From contig NZ_LCZJ02000012.1 in NCBI RefSeq assembly GCF_001012825.1, positions 189,232 through 253,231 on the forward strand: 64,000 bases of DNA. The letters run 5' to 3'. The notes beneath the pieces were generated by a model. The model did no database searches, had not been told where the DNA came from, and worked only from the letters and a program-made list of their open reading frames with translations. The stretch is from Paenibacillus etheri (lineage in GTDB: Bacteria; Bacillota; Bacilli; Paenibacillales; Paenibacillaceae). Position numbers and translations under genes: made by a program. Shown piece by piece: positions 44,978-54,464 of the stretch. Position 1 is the stretch's first letter. Every line of letters begins with the position of its first letter.

Positions 44978-47900
44978 ATGAAGAAAAAAATGATTAGTAA
45001 GGCAATGTGTTGTGTGCTTGGCGCAAGTATGCTTTCTAATGTACTGCTTGTAGGACAACCAGTACATGCATCCTTGGGGTATTTTCCTGAGCCGTTACCG
45101 ATATCGAATGAGTACTATTATCAAAACGAAACACTGCAACCATACGGGGCAAGTTTCCATATTGATGAGTTAAAGAACTGGAATCCCGACAATGACCCAG
45201 ATGCACGTTATAATAGGAGTTCGGTTCCACTAGCAAAAAGATGGATGGGTGCATCTGTAAATCCAGACGCATCACGTGATGCAAGAATGATACCTCTTAG
45301 TGGTACAAGCTCACGTGCAAGTCAGGCACCGTCACAAGGTGGAGAGGGTTCATATGCTTATACACCCACATTTTTTCAATACATGGATATTAACAACTAT
45401 TGGGGTGGTTCATCAGCTGAAGGACCGATTGCTATACCAACACCTGAGCATATCGATTCTTCTCATAGAAATGGCGTAAAGGCAACTGGAACTATTTTTA
45501 TTCCTTGGGGAGATGCTCAATTTGGCGGTAAGTTTATTGATCAACTAATTGAGCAGGACACTAAAGGTAATTTTATTGCCGCAGATAAATTAATTGAAAT
45601 CGCCCAATACTATGGATTTGATGGATATACTATTAACCAAGAGTCAAGTTCAAGTCCTGCAAGCATGGCAAAATTTAAGGAAATGCTTGCTTATATTGAG
45701 AAGAAAAAGCCACAGAATTTCGTAATGACTTGGTATAATGGTAAGGGTCGGTTAGGTGATTCTGATGTGAAAACTTGGTTACAAGACGGAGAAGTAAGAC
45801 TGAATGACGACTGGTGGCTTGACATGAGTTGGGGTAATATCGATGAAACAATCAAGACAACTGTAAATGCAGGTAGAAGTCCTTTTGATATACATGCTAC
45901 ATGGGAGAACTTCCCTTATACTGACAAAGGGGCTAACGTTTCCTATTTGCTTGGAGCGGATAATAAATTAAAAGTTTCTCTTGGTATCTTAGGTTCTAAT
46001 TCAACACTTATAAGTTCTAAGACAATAGATGATTTTATGAATAAGGAAGATCCACGCCTATGGACAGGACCAACAGCTGATCCGAGAAGTGCACGCACTA
46101 AAGGAGCTTTTCCAGGGTTTTCAAGTCTTATTGCAGACCAGACACCGATTATAGGGGATGAATTTGTAACTAACTTCACAGTTGGTAACGGTAAGAAATT
46201 CTACGAAGACGGTGTTGTTACTGGTAAAGAAAACGGTTGGTATAACCGTTCACTAACGGATATAATGCCAACATGGCGTTGGATTGTGGATAGTGAAGGT
46301 TCTAAACTAACTCCAAAATTTGATTATGCGGATGCTTGGTGGGGTGGTACTTCACTAAATCTATCGGGTAATCTAGATGCAGATAAAGCAAATCACATAA
46401 AATTATACAGCTCACAGCTAGAAATTAAAGATAACAGTAAGGTAAGCATAACGTATAAAACACCTAAAGACGGTGTAGATATGTCTATCGGTTTAGCCTT
46501 TGGTGATAACTATGACGATAGTAATTTTGAATTTTTCACTGTCCCTGTTGGGGTGGAGAAGAATGGTTGGACAACTGCTACTATCGATTTACCAAAACAC
46601 GATAAAAAAGCAATTGCGATATCCTTGAAACTAAATGCAACTACGGATGTTACGGGTTATTCTATTAATATCGGTAAACTTGCATTTACAACAAATGAAG
46701 TTGTTCCTTCAGCACCATCTGCAATCACACTAGATGATTCAGTATACGTAAATGATTCAACAGCAGAAGCAAGAATTTATTGGGAAAAATCTGCTAATGC
46801 GTCTTTATATACCATTCATCGTGTGCATGCTGACGGTAAAAAAGAGTTTATAGGTGCAACATCAAGTGATGCTTTCTATTTAGGAAGATTTATAAAAGAT
46901 GGTGAGGAAAAGCAGTCTAGTTTTGCAGTTACAGCTTACAATTCAAATGGAACAGTGGGTGGAGTAAAAACATTCAATTTTAACTGGCTTGATGTTACTA
47001 ATGGTTTCGAAGACGCAGGGGTTGAAGGTGCAAATATTGCATTGAACGTTCCAGTGGTTGATGATGGATCTTTTGATCCAGGTGGTAAGATTGACAAGCT
47101 TAACGATGGAATTATCCCAAGCAGTAAATGGGCTTCCCTTAAAACAAATGCATCAGCTTACTTAGACTTAGGCAAGGATATGGATATAAGCCGTTGGGTT
47201 GTTAAGCATGCTAACGTTGCAGGAGCGGGAGAAGGAGTAGATTTCAACACGGATACCTTCGACTTACAGTATGCAACAGATGACGGTAATGAAATTTTAA
47301 ACCCTGCAGACCCTACTAGTAAGAGTAGAATTATAAATTTAAAGTATACAAAAATTGACGAGGTAATTGGAAACCGCCAAGACGTTACAGATCGTGTTCT
47401 TGATACACCAATTAAAGCACGATATATTAGACTTCATGTTACGAAAAGTGACAACTGTCCTTGGCATGCAATTCGTATTTATGAATTTGAGTTGTATGAG
47501 AATGCTTATACCCCTCATACTGAACCATTGCTAGACCGTAATGTTACAGTAAAAAATAATATCGGTGCAAAAGATACTGTAGTAATTGATAATGTTTCGC
47601 TACCAGTAGGTGCCACTGGTAAACCTGCTGAGGATACAGGTTTAATTAAACTATATGATAGCCTAACAGCAGAAACTCCAATTGCACAAGTAAAAGCAGT
47701 ACAGCCAGATGAAAGATACAAACAACTTAGACGAGGTGTAGCTTCTTTTGACGGCTTAGAGTTAAAAACTGAAAGTGGCAGATTATATTACACAACACAA
47801 GAAAACGGAATGGTAAGTTTACGTTATAGTGTTGAGTACGCTCCTGAGACAGGGATAGAAATTAAAGCACCAACATCAATTAATTTGGAACATTCTTTAA

Positions 47901-50900
47901 AGGGTAATCAAACACGTAGCAAATACGGTATTCTTACTTTGAAAGGATTAGATGTTGGAACTCATATGAAGATTTTTGAATCCGCTGATTCAAAATCACC
48001 GATTTTACATTCCAGTCTAGTCCAAGAAGGTGAAGATTCCATTAAGCAGGAAAGAGTTCCATTATCCGAAGACGGTGGCACAATCTATTACGAACTGAAA
48101 CAATCAGGAAAACCTGATTCAGGAAGATTAGAGTTTGTCTACGGGATAACTGATGCTCTTAATGTTGACCAGTCTTCATTAAAAGACTTAGTAAATCGTT
48201 ATAGCAATTTTAAAGAATCAGATTATATTTCCGCTACATGGGTGCAATTTTCAAAAGCTTTAAATGCTGTAAAAGCATTGATTTCAACAGAAGTTAAAGC
48301 GAGTGATGCGGAAGTTAAGAGAGTCGCTTTAGAAGATTCAGTTTTAGCACTTCGTAGTGTTGGAAATATTCAAAGACTTAAAGAAGTAACTAATGAGTAT
48401 GAAACAAAGTATACTGAAGACCTATATTCAGTTAATAGCTTCAAACGCTTTAGTGACGTTTTGGAGCATACTAAAAAAGTTGTCAGTGATGTAGAATCAG
48501 CAACAAGGTTTTTTACAGCTATCGAAATCGAGAAAGCAAGATTTAACCTTGATTATGCTGTACGTTACTTGGTGAATAAGGGAGATCAACAAGTAGATTC
48601 TGTATCTATCACACCTAACGATGTTGATGGTAGTATCGGAACTTCAGTAACATTTAAAGCTGAAGTAACAGGTAATGCAGATGATACAGTTATTTGGGAT
48701 GTTTATGGTAATACAAGTGCTGATACTACTATCAGTAATGGGGTACTAACTATTTCTGTTGACGAAACACTTAACGGTGTATTAACAGTTAAGGCAACTT
48801 CTACTATTGATCCGACAAAATCAGGATCAGCAAACGTGTTAGTGGTAGATGAGCTACACCCAACAGTAGTTAGCGTTACAATACCAGACCAAGTGGACTC
48901 TGTTAAACGTGGAACTATCAAACAGTTTTCCTCTAATGTAGTAGTAAAAAATGATGCGTCAACAACAGTTATATGGAGTGTTTATGGTGCTGAAAATGTA
49001 GACACTAAAATTAACAACGGGTTGTTAATGGTTAACGAAAACGAAACAGCAGAACAAGTTGTAATTAAAGCAACATCTGTAGTCGACCCAACAAAGTTCG
49101 CTACTAAAACGATCAAAATAATAAAAGATGTTACAGAACTTGTGAGCGTAGCTGCACCTACTGCAGTAATTGGGGTGCCAAACGGAGCAACAAAAACCGC
49201 AGATGATCTTAAATTACCGGCTACAGTTGAGGTAGTAACTGATAGCGGTACTATGAATGCGTATGTGGAATGGGATTTAGACTCAGTAAGTTACGATCCT
49301 AGTGTAAAGACAGAACAGACATTTACAGTAAACGGAACAGTAACACTTCCTGAATGGGTATTAAATACAACTAATATTTCATTAACTATAAGTGTTCAGG
49401 TGACAGTAGATGCTACAACCATAGTTGCAATCGCTGATAAAACAGCACTTGTAGCCAAGATAGCGTCAGCAAACACATTGATTTCGACAAGCTATACTCA
49501 AGCATCATGGGGTATCATGCAGAATGCATTGTTAGAAGCTAAAAAAGTTAATAATGATGCAAAAGCAACACAGGCAGAGGTTGATTCATCTTTAAATGTA
49601 TTAACAAGAGCTATTGATAGTCTTGTAACAGTACAATCACCGAAACCTGACCCAGATCCAACACCAACACAAACGCCCAAACCAGACCCAACACCAACGC
49701 AAACGCCCAAACCAGACCCAGTTTATGAAATAACAGTTTCAGGATCTCAGGTAACAGCTATTGTTCCTGTTAAAGCTGAAGTTGGAGCAAATGGATCAGC
49801 TATTGCAACAATTACTGAAAATCAGTTAGTTGAAGCTATAACAAAGGCAATGAACGAAGTTGCTAAACATGGTGCAAATGCATTCGTAGCAATCAAACTA
49901 GATGTAAATGCTCCTGCAAATACTAACGTAGTTGGACTTACTTTATCAAATGAAGCCTTAACAAAGTTCATATCTAGTAAAGCTAATCTTCTGAACATAT
50001 CTACGACAAATGGGACAATGACCATTGATGCAAAAACAGTATCGAGCATTTCCAAACAGGCAACAGGAACTATTACTATAACTTTGTCGAAGATTGAAGT
50101 ATCAACATTATCCGCAGAAGTTCAGCGCAAGATTGGAGACAGACCTGTTGTTAATTTTGAAATTAACAGTGGTGGTGAGACTATCTCACAATTTGACGGA
50201 AATGTAATAGTAACAATACCTTATAGACTTAAGGTAGGAGAAAATCCAAATGCAATCGTGGTATACGATATTAATACTACGGATAAGCATGAAACGCTTA
50301 GAAATTACAAGTATGATGCAACAAGCAAGGCTTTAGCATTCAAGACACCTTATTCCTCAACGTATGCTATAGGGTACAACAAGGTGGACTTTAACGATGT
50401 AGCCGAAAATTCATGGTACAACAACGCAGTAACCTTTGTATCTGCAAGGGGTATAACAAACGGATTAGGTGATGGAAATTTTGGTTCCGAAAGCAAAATA
50501 ACCAGAGCACAAAGTTTGGTTATGCTAATGAGAGCTTTTGGTATCAGTCCTGATGAAAACTCTGAAAACAATTTCAGTGACGCAGGAAACACATATTATT
50601 CTGGCTACCTATCAGCGGCAAAGAGATTGGGAATCACAAACGGATTGGGTAACAATGTATTTGCACCTGACAAACAAGTTACAAGACAGGAATTGTCTGT
50701 ATTGACGTACAATACTCTTAAGAACATTAATGAATTGCCGACTGTAACTGGTAAAAAAGAATTAAAAAACTTTAAGGATGCAGAAATTGTTTCTACTTAT
50801 GCAACTGATGCAATGACATTGTTTGTAAAGACTGGTGTTGTATCGGGGTCAAACGGTAAACTCTTACCTAATGATAAAGCAACCAGAGCAGAATTTGTTC

Positions 50901-50929
50901 AGATTATTTATAATATTATGACTAAGTAA
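44978..50929 (+). CDS. SLH-anchored GH85 endo-beta-N-acetylglucosaminidase, multidomain
   Basis: A 1983-residue exported protein. Signal peptide about 1-31. A GH85 barrel at about 45-420 has the catalytic GFDGYTINQESS (Asn220, acid Glu222, as the N-x-E pair of EndoA/EndoD). Beta-sandwich modules follow: a fn3-like domain at about 590-670 and a discoidin-like galactose-binding module at about 680-830. FIVAR-like helical units, two related Ig-like repeats (about 1205-1390), another Ig-like domain, a FIVAR unit, a Pro/Thr linker, and three SLH modules at about 1810-1983 complete it. GH85 enzymes cut the chitobiose core of N-glycans, so the bacterium may deglycosylate plant, fungal or animal glycoproteins at its surface. 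Codon use is clearly more AT-rich than in neighbours. I start at the ATG at 44978, after GAGGGAGAGG. Confidence 0.9.
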   Translation: MKKKMISKAMCCVLGASMLSNVLLVGQPVHASLGYFPEPLPISNEYYYQNETLQPYGASFHIDELKNWNPDNDPDARYNRSSVPLAKRWMGASVNPDASRDARMIPLSGTSSRASQAPSQGGEGSYAYTPTFFQYMDINNYWGGSSAEGPIAIPTPEHIDSSHRNGVKATGTIFIPWGDAQFGGKFIDQLIEQDTKGNFIAADKLIEIAQYYGFDGYTINQESSSSPASMAKFKEMLAYIEKKKPQNFVMTWYNGKGRLGDSDVKTWLQDGEVRLNDDWWLDMSWGNIDETIKTTVNAGRSPFDIHATWENFPYTDKGANVSYLLGADNKLKVSLGILGSNSTLISSKTIDDFMNKEDPRLWTGPTADPRSARTKGAFPGFSSLIADQTPIIGDEFVTNFTVGNGKKFYEDGVVTGKENGWYNRSLTDIMPTWRWIVDSEGSKLTPKFDYADAWWGGTSLNLSGNLDADKANHIKLYSSQLEIKDNSKVSITYKTPKDGVDMSIGLAFGDNYDDSNFEFFTVPVGVEKNGWTTATIDLPKHDKKAIAISLKLNATTDVTGYSINIGKLAFTTNEVVPSAPSAITLDDSVYVNDSTAEARIYWEKSANASLYTIHRVHADGKKEFIGATSSDAFYLGRFIKDGEEKQSSFAVTAYNSNGTVGGVKTFNFNWLDVTNGFEDAGVEGANIALNVPVVDDGSFDPGGKIDKLNDGIIPSSKWASLKTNASAYLDLGKDMDISRWVVKHANVAGAGEGVDFNTDTFDLQYATDDGNEILNPADPTSKSRIINLKYTKIDEVIGNRQDVTDRVLDTPIKARYIRLHVTKSDNCPWHAIRIYEFELYENAYTPHTEPLLDRNVTVKNNIGAKDTVVIDNVSLPVGATGKPAEDTGLIKLYDSLTAETPIAQVKAVQPDERYKQLRRGVASFDGLELKTESGRLYYTTQENGMVSLRYSVEYAPETGIEIKAPTSINLEHSLKGNQTRSKYGILTLKGLDVGTHMKIFESADSKSPILHSSLVQEGEDSIKQERVPLSEDGGTIYYELKQSGKPDSGRLEFVYGITDALNVDQSSLKDLVNRYSNFKESDYISATWVQFSKALNAVKALISTEVKASDAEVKRVALEDSVLALRSVGNIQRLKEVTNEYETKYTEDLYSVNSFKRFSDVLEHTKKVVSDVESATRFFTAIEIEKARFNLDYAVRYLVNKGDQQVDSVSITPNDVDGSIGTSVTFKAEVTGNADDTVIWDVYGNTSADTTISNGVLTISVDETLNGVLTVKATSTIDPTKSGSANVLVVDELHPTVVSVTIPDQVDSVKRGTIKQFSSNVVVKNDASTTVIWSVYGAENVDTKINNGLLMVNENETAEQVVIKATSVVDPTKFATKTIKIIKDVTELVSVAAPTAVIGVPNGATKTADDLKLPATVEVVTDSGTMNAYVEWDLDSVSYDPSVKTEQTFTVNGTVTLPEWVLNTTNISLTISVQVTVDATTIVAIADKTALVAKIASANTLISTSYTQASWGIMQNALLEAKKVNNDAKATQAEVDSSLNVLTRAIDSLVTVQSPKPDPDPTPTQTPKPDPTPTQTPKPDPVYEITVSGSQVTAIVPVKAEVGANGSAIATITENQLVEAITKAMNEVAKHGANAFVAIKLDVNAPANTNVVGLTLSNEALTKFISSKANLLNISTTNGTMTIDAKTVSSISKQATGTITITLSKIEVSTLSAEVQRKIGDRPVVNFEINSGGETISQFDGNVIVTIPYRLKVGENPNAIVVYDINTTDKHETLRNYKYDATSKALAFKTPYSSTYAIGYNKVDFNDVAENSWYNNAVTFVSARGITNGLGDGNFGSESKITRAQSLVMLMRAFGISPDENSENNFSDAGNTYYSGYLSAAKRLGITNGLGNNVFAPDKQVTRQELSVLTYNTLKNINELPTVTGKKELKNFKDAEIVSTYATDAMTLFVKTGVVSGSNGKLLPNDKATRAEFVQIIYNIMTK

Positions 50930-50969
50930 AGTGTAAAGATGTTATAGAATAATCGCATAAAAGTTAACC

Positions 50970-51008
50970 AAAATTGTACGCCCGAGTCTTCAGGGGGTAC
51001 AATTTTTA
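50970..51008 (+). terminator. Terminator after the GH85 gene
   Basis: AAAATTGTAC (50970-50979) pairs with GTACAATTTT (50997-51006), with an extra CCC/GGG step inside, and ends in a T run. Confidence 0.85.
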
Positions 51009-51063
51009 TATTCACGTATCACTCAGGAAGGGTCCTCACCAATATGAAGTGAAGCTCTGTTGG

Positions 51064-51200
51064 AAATTGGGGGATTTCTTCCTGAAATTTAGCTGATTCG
51101 TAGGCAAATATGGATATTGCCCTGATTTTTAAAGAGAAATTCCTTAATTTCATTCGTATGGAGCGATTATTGGATAAAATCAGGGAGATTTCCCCTAATA
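51064..51200. repeat. Three short palindromic elements related to those at 14.45-14.64 kb
   Basis: AAATTGGGGGATTTCTTCC and following bases (51064-51089), TTAAAGAGAAATTCCTTAA (about 51128-51148) and ATCAGGGAGATTTCCCCTAA (about 51179-51198) are spaced about 50-60 bases apart. They share the GGGA-GATTT-CCC core of the earlier array but are more decayed. The interval 51009-51223 contains nothing else I can name. Confidence 0.5.
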
Positions 51201-51223
51201 AACGTACCCTAATGAGAAGAAGC

Positions 51224-52129
51224 CTAAAGAAGCGGCCAGATTTCCTCCCAGACGGTGTCTAGAATAGCTTGCATATTATCCTCCATACTGTTAATGGCAA
51301 TCACCACTTGAGCATCCGGGGCAACAACGCAGAATTGACCGTGAGCGCCATCGGCACGATAAGCATCATGAGTACACAGCCAGAATTGACAGCCGTACCC
51401 TTGGCCCCAATCGCCATCCCCATCGTTTTCGATCTGCTTTTGCGTGACAAATTCGATCCAAGCTGCGGGAATAAGCTGCTGCCCCTGCCACATTCCTTTT
51501 TGCAAAAGAAGCTGTCCAAATCGGCTTAGTTCCTCCGTGTTGATCTGAAGTCCTGCACAACCGAGGGTGATCCCATGCGGAGTCGTTTCCCAATCAACAT
51601 TTTCTATACCTAGTGGCGCAAAGAGACGAGGAACGAGATAATCTCTTACGGTTTGTCCGACACTGGCCTGTATCATTGCAGAGATCATGATGGTATCCCC
51701 GCTGCTGTACGTAAACTGTTCCCCTGGAGGTCTGTCTAAAGGCAGAGATAGATAATGTTGTATCCAGTTTACATCCTTCAAGGCCAATCTCTCTTCAGCC
51801 CAAAATGGAGGAGAATCATGCCCTGTACTCATACGTAATAAATCGAACAAGGTCAATTCCCCAGGTTGCATGGAGGGAAGGGCCTCTTGTGTAAATGCGT
51901 AATCCGGAAACACTTCCCTAAGTGTTGTATCCGGTGTTAGCTTTCCTTCTTCGATGGCCAGGCCCACGGCCATGCATGTAAAAGATTTGCTTACCGAATG
52001 CTGCAAGCGCCGAATATCCTCTGCGAGATCCGATTTCCCCACTAGAGTTCCATTTTGAAGCACACGAACATTGAACACATTCAATCCACGTTCACGGATC
52101 TGGGTTTCGAAGCGAGTCATGTTTATCAT
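51224..52129 (-). CDS. Serine hydrolase of the beta-lactamase superfamily
   Basis: A roughly 301-residue cytoplasmic hydrolase, with no signal peptide. Motif 1 is SVSK (Ser nucleophile and Lys), motif 2 YSSGDT in the YxN position, and motif 3 AHGQFC in the K/H-T/x-G position. This set is typical of EstB-like esterases and uncharacterised beta-lactamase-fold proteins. The start is placed at the ATG at 52129, after GAGAGAGAGGG; an upstream in-frame ATG at 52192 would place the coding region almost against the operator. It is transcribed divergently from the LacI regulator and carries a matching operator in its leader, so it likely belongs to the same regulon as the 1,2-beta-glucan-type genes. 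A role in deacylating the substrate is possible. Confidence 0.82.
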   Translation of the reverse strand: MINMTRFETQIRERGLNVFNVRVLQNGTLVGKSDLAEDIRRLQHSVSKSFTCMAVGLAIEEGKLTPDTTLREVFPDYAFTQEALPSMQPGELTLFDLLRMSTGHDSPPFWAEERLALKDVNWIQHYLSLPLDRPPGEQFTYSSGDTIMISAMIQASVGQTVRDYLVPRLFAPLGIENVDWETTPHGITLGCAGLQINTEELSRFGQLLLQKGMWQGQQLIPAAWIEFVTQKQIENDGDGDWGQGYGCQFWLCTHDAYRADGAHGQFCVVAPDAQVVIAINSMEDNMQAILDTVWEEIWPLL

Positions 52130-52204
52130 TAAATGCAGCCCTCTCTCTCTAAGATTCCAAGCGGGATTAGAAAATTTGGTGGTCAAAATCATTGAAAACG
52201 TAGT

Positions 52205-52216
52205 GGAAACGTTTCC
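52205..52216. promoter_or_regulatory. LacI-type operator (GGAAACGTTTCC) at the serine hydrolase promoter
   Basis: A perfect 12-bp palindrome about 20-30 bases downstream of the predicted start of the minus-strand transcript. It shares its sequence with the operator at 52439-52456. The most likely ligand is the LacI regulator encoded at 52533; CcpA is an alternative because cre sites resemble this motif. Confidence 0.75.
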
Positions 52217-52244
52217 TGTGACTAAATATTAAATAGCTAAATCG

Positions 52245-52273
52245 ATGGTATTCTATTCTTATTTTAAAGTCAA
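52245..52273 (-). promoter_or_regulatory. Sigma-A promoter for the serine hydrolase gene
   Basis: On the minus strand: TTGACT (52273-52268), 17-base spacer, TACCAT (52250-52245). Predicted start near 52238, before the 52205-52216 operator. Confidence 0.65.
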
Positions 52274-52364
52274 TAAAGGCAAAGTAACTACCATTTGTGA
52301 CCAATCTCCATAAAATTTAAAGCGATTTTAAAATTGAGAATCATTTTTAGTCAAAAATCATAGG

Positions 52365-52393
52365 TTGACTTCTAAAAAATATCTGTCCATAAT
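52365..52393 (+). promoter_or_regulatory. Sigma-A promoter for the LacI-led gene cluster
   Basis: TTGACT (52365-52370), 17-base spacer, CATAAT (52388-52393). Predicted start near 52400, about 40 bases before the 18-bp operator. Confidence 0.7.
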
Positions 52394-52438
52394 GAACGTA
52401 TTAAGCAATTTAGATACGAAAACAGTCAAAATGATGTC

Positions 52439-52456
52439 ATGGGAAACGTTTCCCAT
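52439..52456. promoter_or_regulatory. LacI-type operator, perfect 18-bp palindrome
   Basis: ATGGGAAACGTTTCCCAT, with the central CG typical of LacI/CcpA-family sites. It lies just downstream of the predicted LacI promoter start, and a further half-site GCGTTTCCAC occurs at 52465-52474. Autoregulation is the simplest reading. Confidence 0.8.
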
Positions 52457-52532
52457 TATTTCATGCGTTTCCACTAAGCTGATTTTTATCAGGTGAACGG
52501 GAGCTCATTATAGGGGTGAAACAGGGGGAATT

Positions 52533-53552
52533 ATGAATATCAAGGATATTGCAAGGCTATCAGGCGTTGGTATCGCCACGGTCTCCAGGGTAATTAATAA
52601 CTCCGGTGTCGTAAGTGATGCAACCAGAGCTAAAGTAATGGCTGTTGTAAGAGAACATAATTATATTCCAAATGGAAATGCGAGCAATCTTAAGAAAACG
52701 CGTTCTAATACGATAGCGCTTATGGTTAAGGGAATTGCAAACCCGTTTTTTGCAGACATGATCAAAGAAGTAGAGCGTCAAGTGAATCTGCGCGGGTGCC
52801 CACTTCTAATCCAGCATGTAGAAGATGGAGTGGACGAGATCAATGCTGCTCTTCAGCTCGTGAAGGAGAAGAATTTGTACGGGGTAATCTTTATGGGTGG
52901 TACATATGACCATTCCGAAGAAAAATTCAAACAATTGCCAATCCCATTTGTTTTGACTACCATCACAACTACGAAGGATGTTGATCCTGCCGTATTCTCC
53001 AGTGTGATCATTGATGATATGCAAGAGTCCTATAAAGCTGTGAGCTATCTGATCTCACTCGGACACCGGAACATATGCTTTTTGGCCAGATTTCCTTTGG
53101 TTCAGCATACTACCGGAAACCGTCGTCTTATGGGTTATATCAAGGCGCTAGAGGATCATGGGATTGAGTATGATGCTTCCTTGGTAGAGGATTGTGAATA
53201 CAGTCCAAGTTCTGGCTTTACAGCTACGAAAAGACTGCTCAATAAGAAAAAAGACATCACCGCTGTATTTGCCGCATCAGATACTATTGCTATCGGAGCT
53301 GCTAAAGCTCTATTGTCTTTGGGTCTATCGATTCCAAATGATATTTCGATCATCGGATTTGACGGTATAGAGATGGCAGAATACTATCACCCATCGCTGG
53401 ATACGATTAGCCAACCTGGGGTGGATATGGCGAAAGCCAGTGTTGAAATTCTGTTTGACTTGATTTCGGGCCAATCGGAGAACAAACATGTGGTATTCGA
53501 GTCTGTTTTGGTTAAGCGGGGATCTTGTAAGAAGATTAATAAACAAGCATAA
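52533..53552 (+). CDS. LacI-family transcriptional regulator
   Basis: A 339-residue repressor-type regulator. The N-terminal LacI helix-turn-helix (MNIKDIARLSGVGIATVSRV, followed by INNSGVVSDATRAKV) has the hinge-helix region N-x-x-A-S-N-L-K. The periplasmic-binding-like core has ANPFFADMIKEVE, GVIFMGGTYD, ASDTIAIGAAKALL and SIIGFDGIEMAEYYHPSLDTI. It probably senses a glucan-derived sugar and represses both itself with the downstream esterase-GH3-GH94 genes and the divergent serine hydrolase through the two GGAAACGTTTCC palindromes. AGGGGGAA precedes the ATG. Confidence 0.93.
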   Translation: MNIKDIARLSGVGIATVSRVINNSGVVSDATRAKVMAVVREHNYIPNGNASNLKKTRSNTIALMVKGIANPFFADMIKEVERQVNLRGCPLLIQHVEDGVDEINAALQLVKEKNLYGVIFMGGTYDHSEEKFKQLPIPFVLTTITTTKDVDPAVFSSVIIDDMQESYKAVSYLISLGHRNICFLARFPLVQHTTGNRRLMGYIKALEDHGIEYDASLVEDCEYSPSSGFTATKRLLNKKKDITAVFAASDTIAIGAAKALLSLGLSIPNDISIIGFDGIEMAEYYHPSLDTISQPGVDMAKASVEILFDLISGQSENKHVVFESVLVKRGSCKKINKQA

Positions 53553-53588
53553 ACGCCTTCGGCGTCCTTATAAGGACGGTAAGCGTTT
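53551..53588 (+). terminator. Branched hairpin directly after the LacI stop
   Basis: AAACGC (53551-53556) pairs with GCGTTT (53583-53588) around an inner perfect palindrome GTCCTTATAAGGAC (53564-53577) and a CGCCTTCGGCG alternative stem. There is no T run, so this is more likely an attenuator or RNA-processing/stability element between regulator and structural genes than a full terminator. Confidence 0.5.
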
Positions 53589-53670
53589 GAGCGAGAAATA
53601 GAAGGATAATTTATAGCGTAAGCATATACTTTTTTATATTTTGAAAAAAGGTTTCGCAAGGAGATGACAT

Positions 53671-54420
53671 ATGGCACTTCTAACCGTTGAGACTGGTTCT
53701 CCTACCTTAAGAATGACAACGTCCATCAGTATAATCTCCCCCGTCGATTCGGGCAACACCACCGGAGGAACGCTCTATCTGTTACATGGTGCTGGCGACA
53801 ATGCTAGTACATGGTACAGGCTGACTACCATTGAGCAATATGCTAACAAGTATGGCTGCACAGTCATAATGCCTCAGGTTGGCAGAAGCTATTATACAGA
53901 TATGGAGTACGGACTGGATTACTTCCACTATGTTACGCAAGAGCTTCCTGAGCTTTGTGGCCGAATGATGAGACTGGATGATGATCCGCAGAAGACGTTT
54001 GTTGCCGGTCTATCGATGGGCGGATATGGGGCACTAAAATGTGCGCTTACCTATCCCGAGCGGTACAGCAAAGTAGTTTCCTTGTCAGGCGTTACAGATA
54101 TTCAGAAAAGATTGAAGGACCCGCAAATGTCTACGGATATGGCGAGGGAGATGGCAGGCACTTTCGGAAAACGCTTACAAATTAAGCCGGATCAAGATCT
54201 GTATGCTTTAGCAGCTAAATTGGTCGACGATGAACGTAAGTTGCCTTCGATTCTGACCTGCTGTGGTTCCGAAGATCCATTTGTGGAGATGAACCGGGAA
54301 TTTGCTTCTCATATGCAAGCGAGTCTCTATACATTTCAATATGTTGAGACTCCAGGAACACATGAATGGAGATTCTGGGAGGAACATCTGAAGACAACTT
54401 TCGATTTCTTGTACAACTAA
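53671..54420 (+). CDS. Alpha/beta-hydrolase esterase (EstA/putative esterase family)
   Basis: A 249-residue intracellular esterase of the PF00756-type family. The nucleophile elbow is AGLSMGGYGALKCAL (Ser at about residue 115). The acid is in CGSEDPFVEMN and the His in ETPGTHEWRFWEEHL. The N-terminal beta region has GTLYLLHGAGDNASTWYR with the oxyanion HG pair. Homologues act on short acyl esters, such as acetylated sugars. In this operon it could remove acyl groups from imported glucan oligosaccharides before phosphorolysis. AAGGAGATGACAT precedes the ATG. Confidence 0.88.
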   Translation: MALLTVETGSPTLRMTTSISIISPVDSGNTTGGTLYLLHGAGDNASTWYRLTTIEQYANKYGCTVIMPQVGRSYYTDMEYGLDYFHYVTQELPELCGRMMRLDDDPQKTFVAGLSMGGYGALKCALTYPERYSKVVSLSGVTDIQKRLKDPQMSTDMAREMAGTFGKRLQIKPDQDLYALAAKLVDDERKLPSILTCCGSEDPFVEMNREFASHMQASLYTFQYVETPGTHEWRFWEEHLKTTFDFLYN

Positions 54421-54464
54421 GAGCAATGAGCAATTGCAGAAAGAGATATTATGGAGGATTTGAG

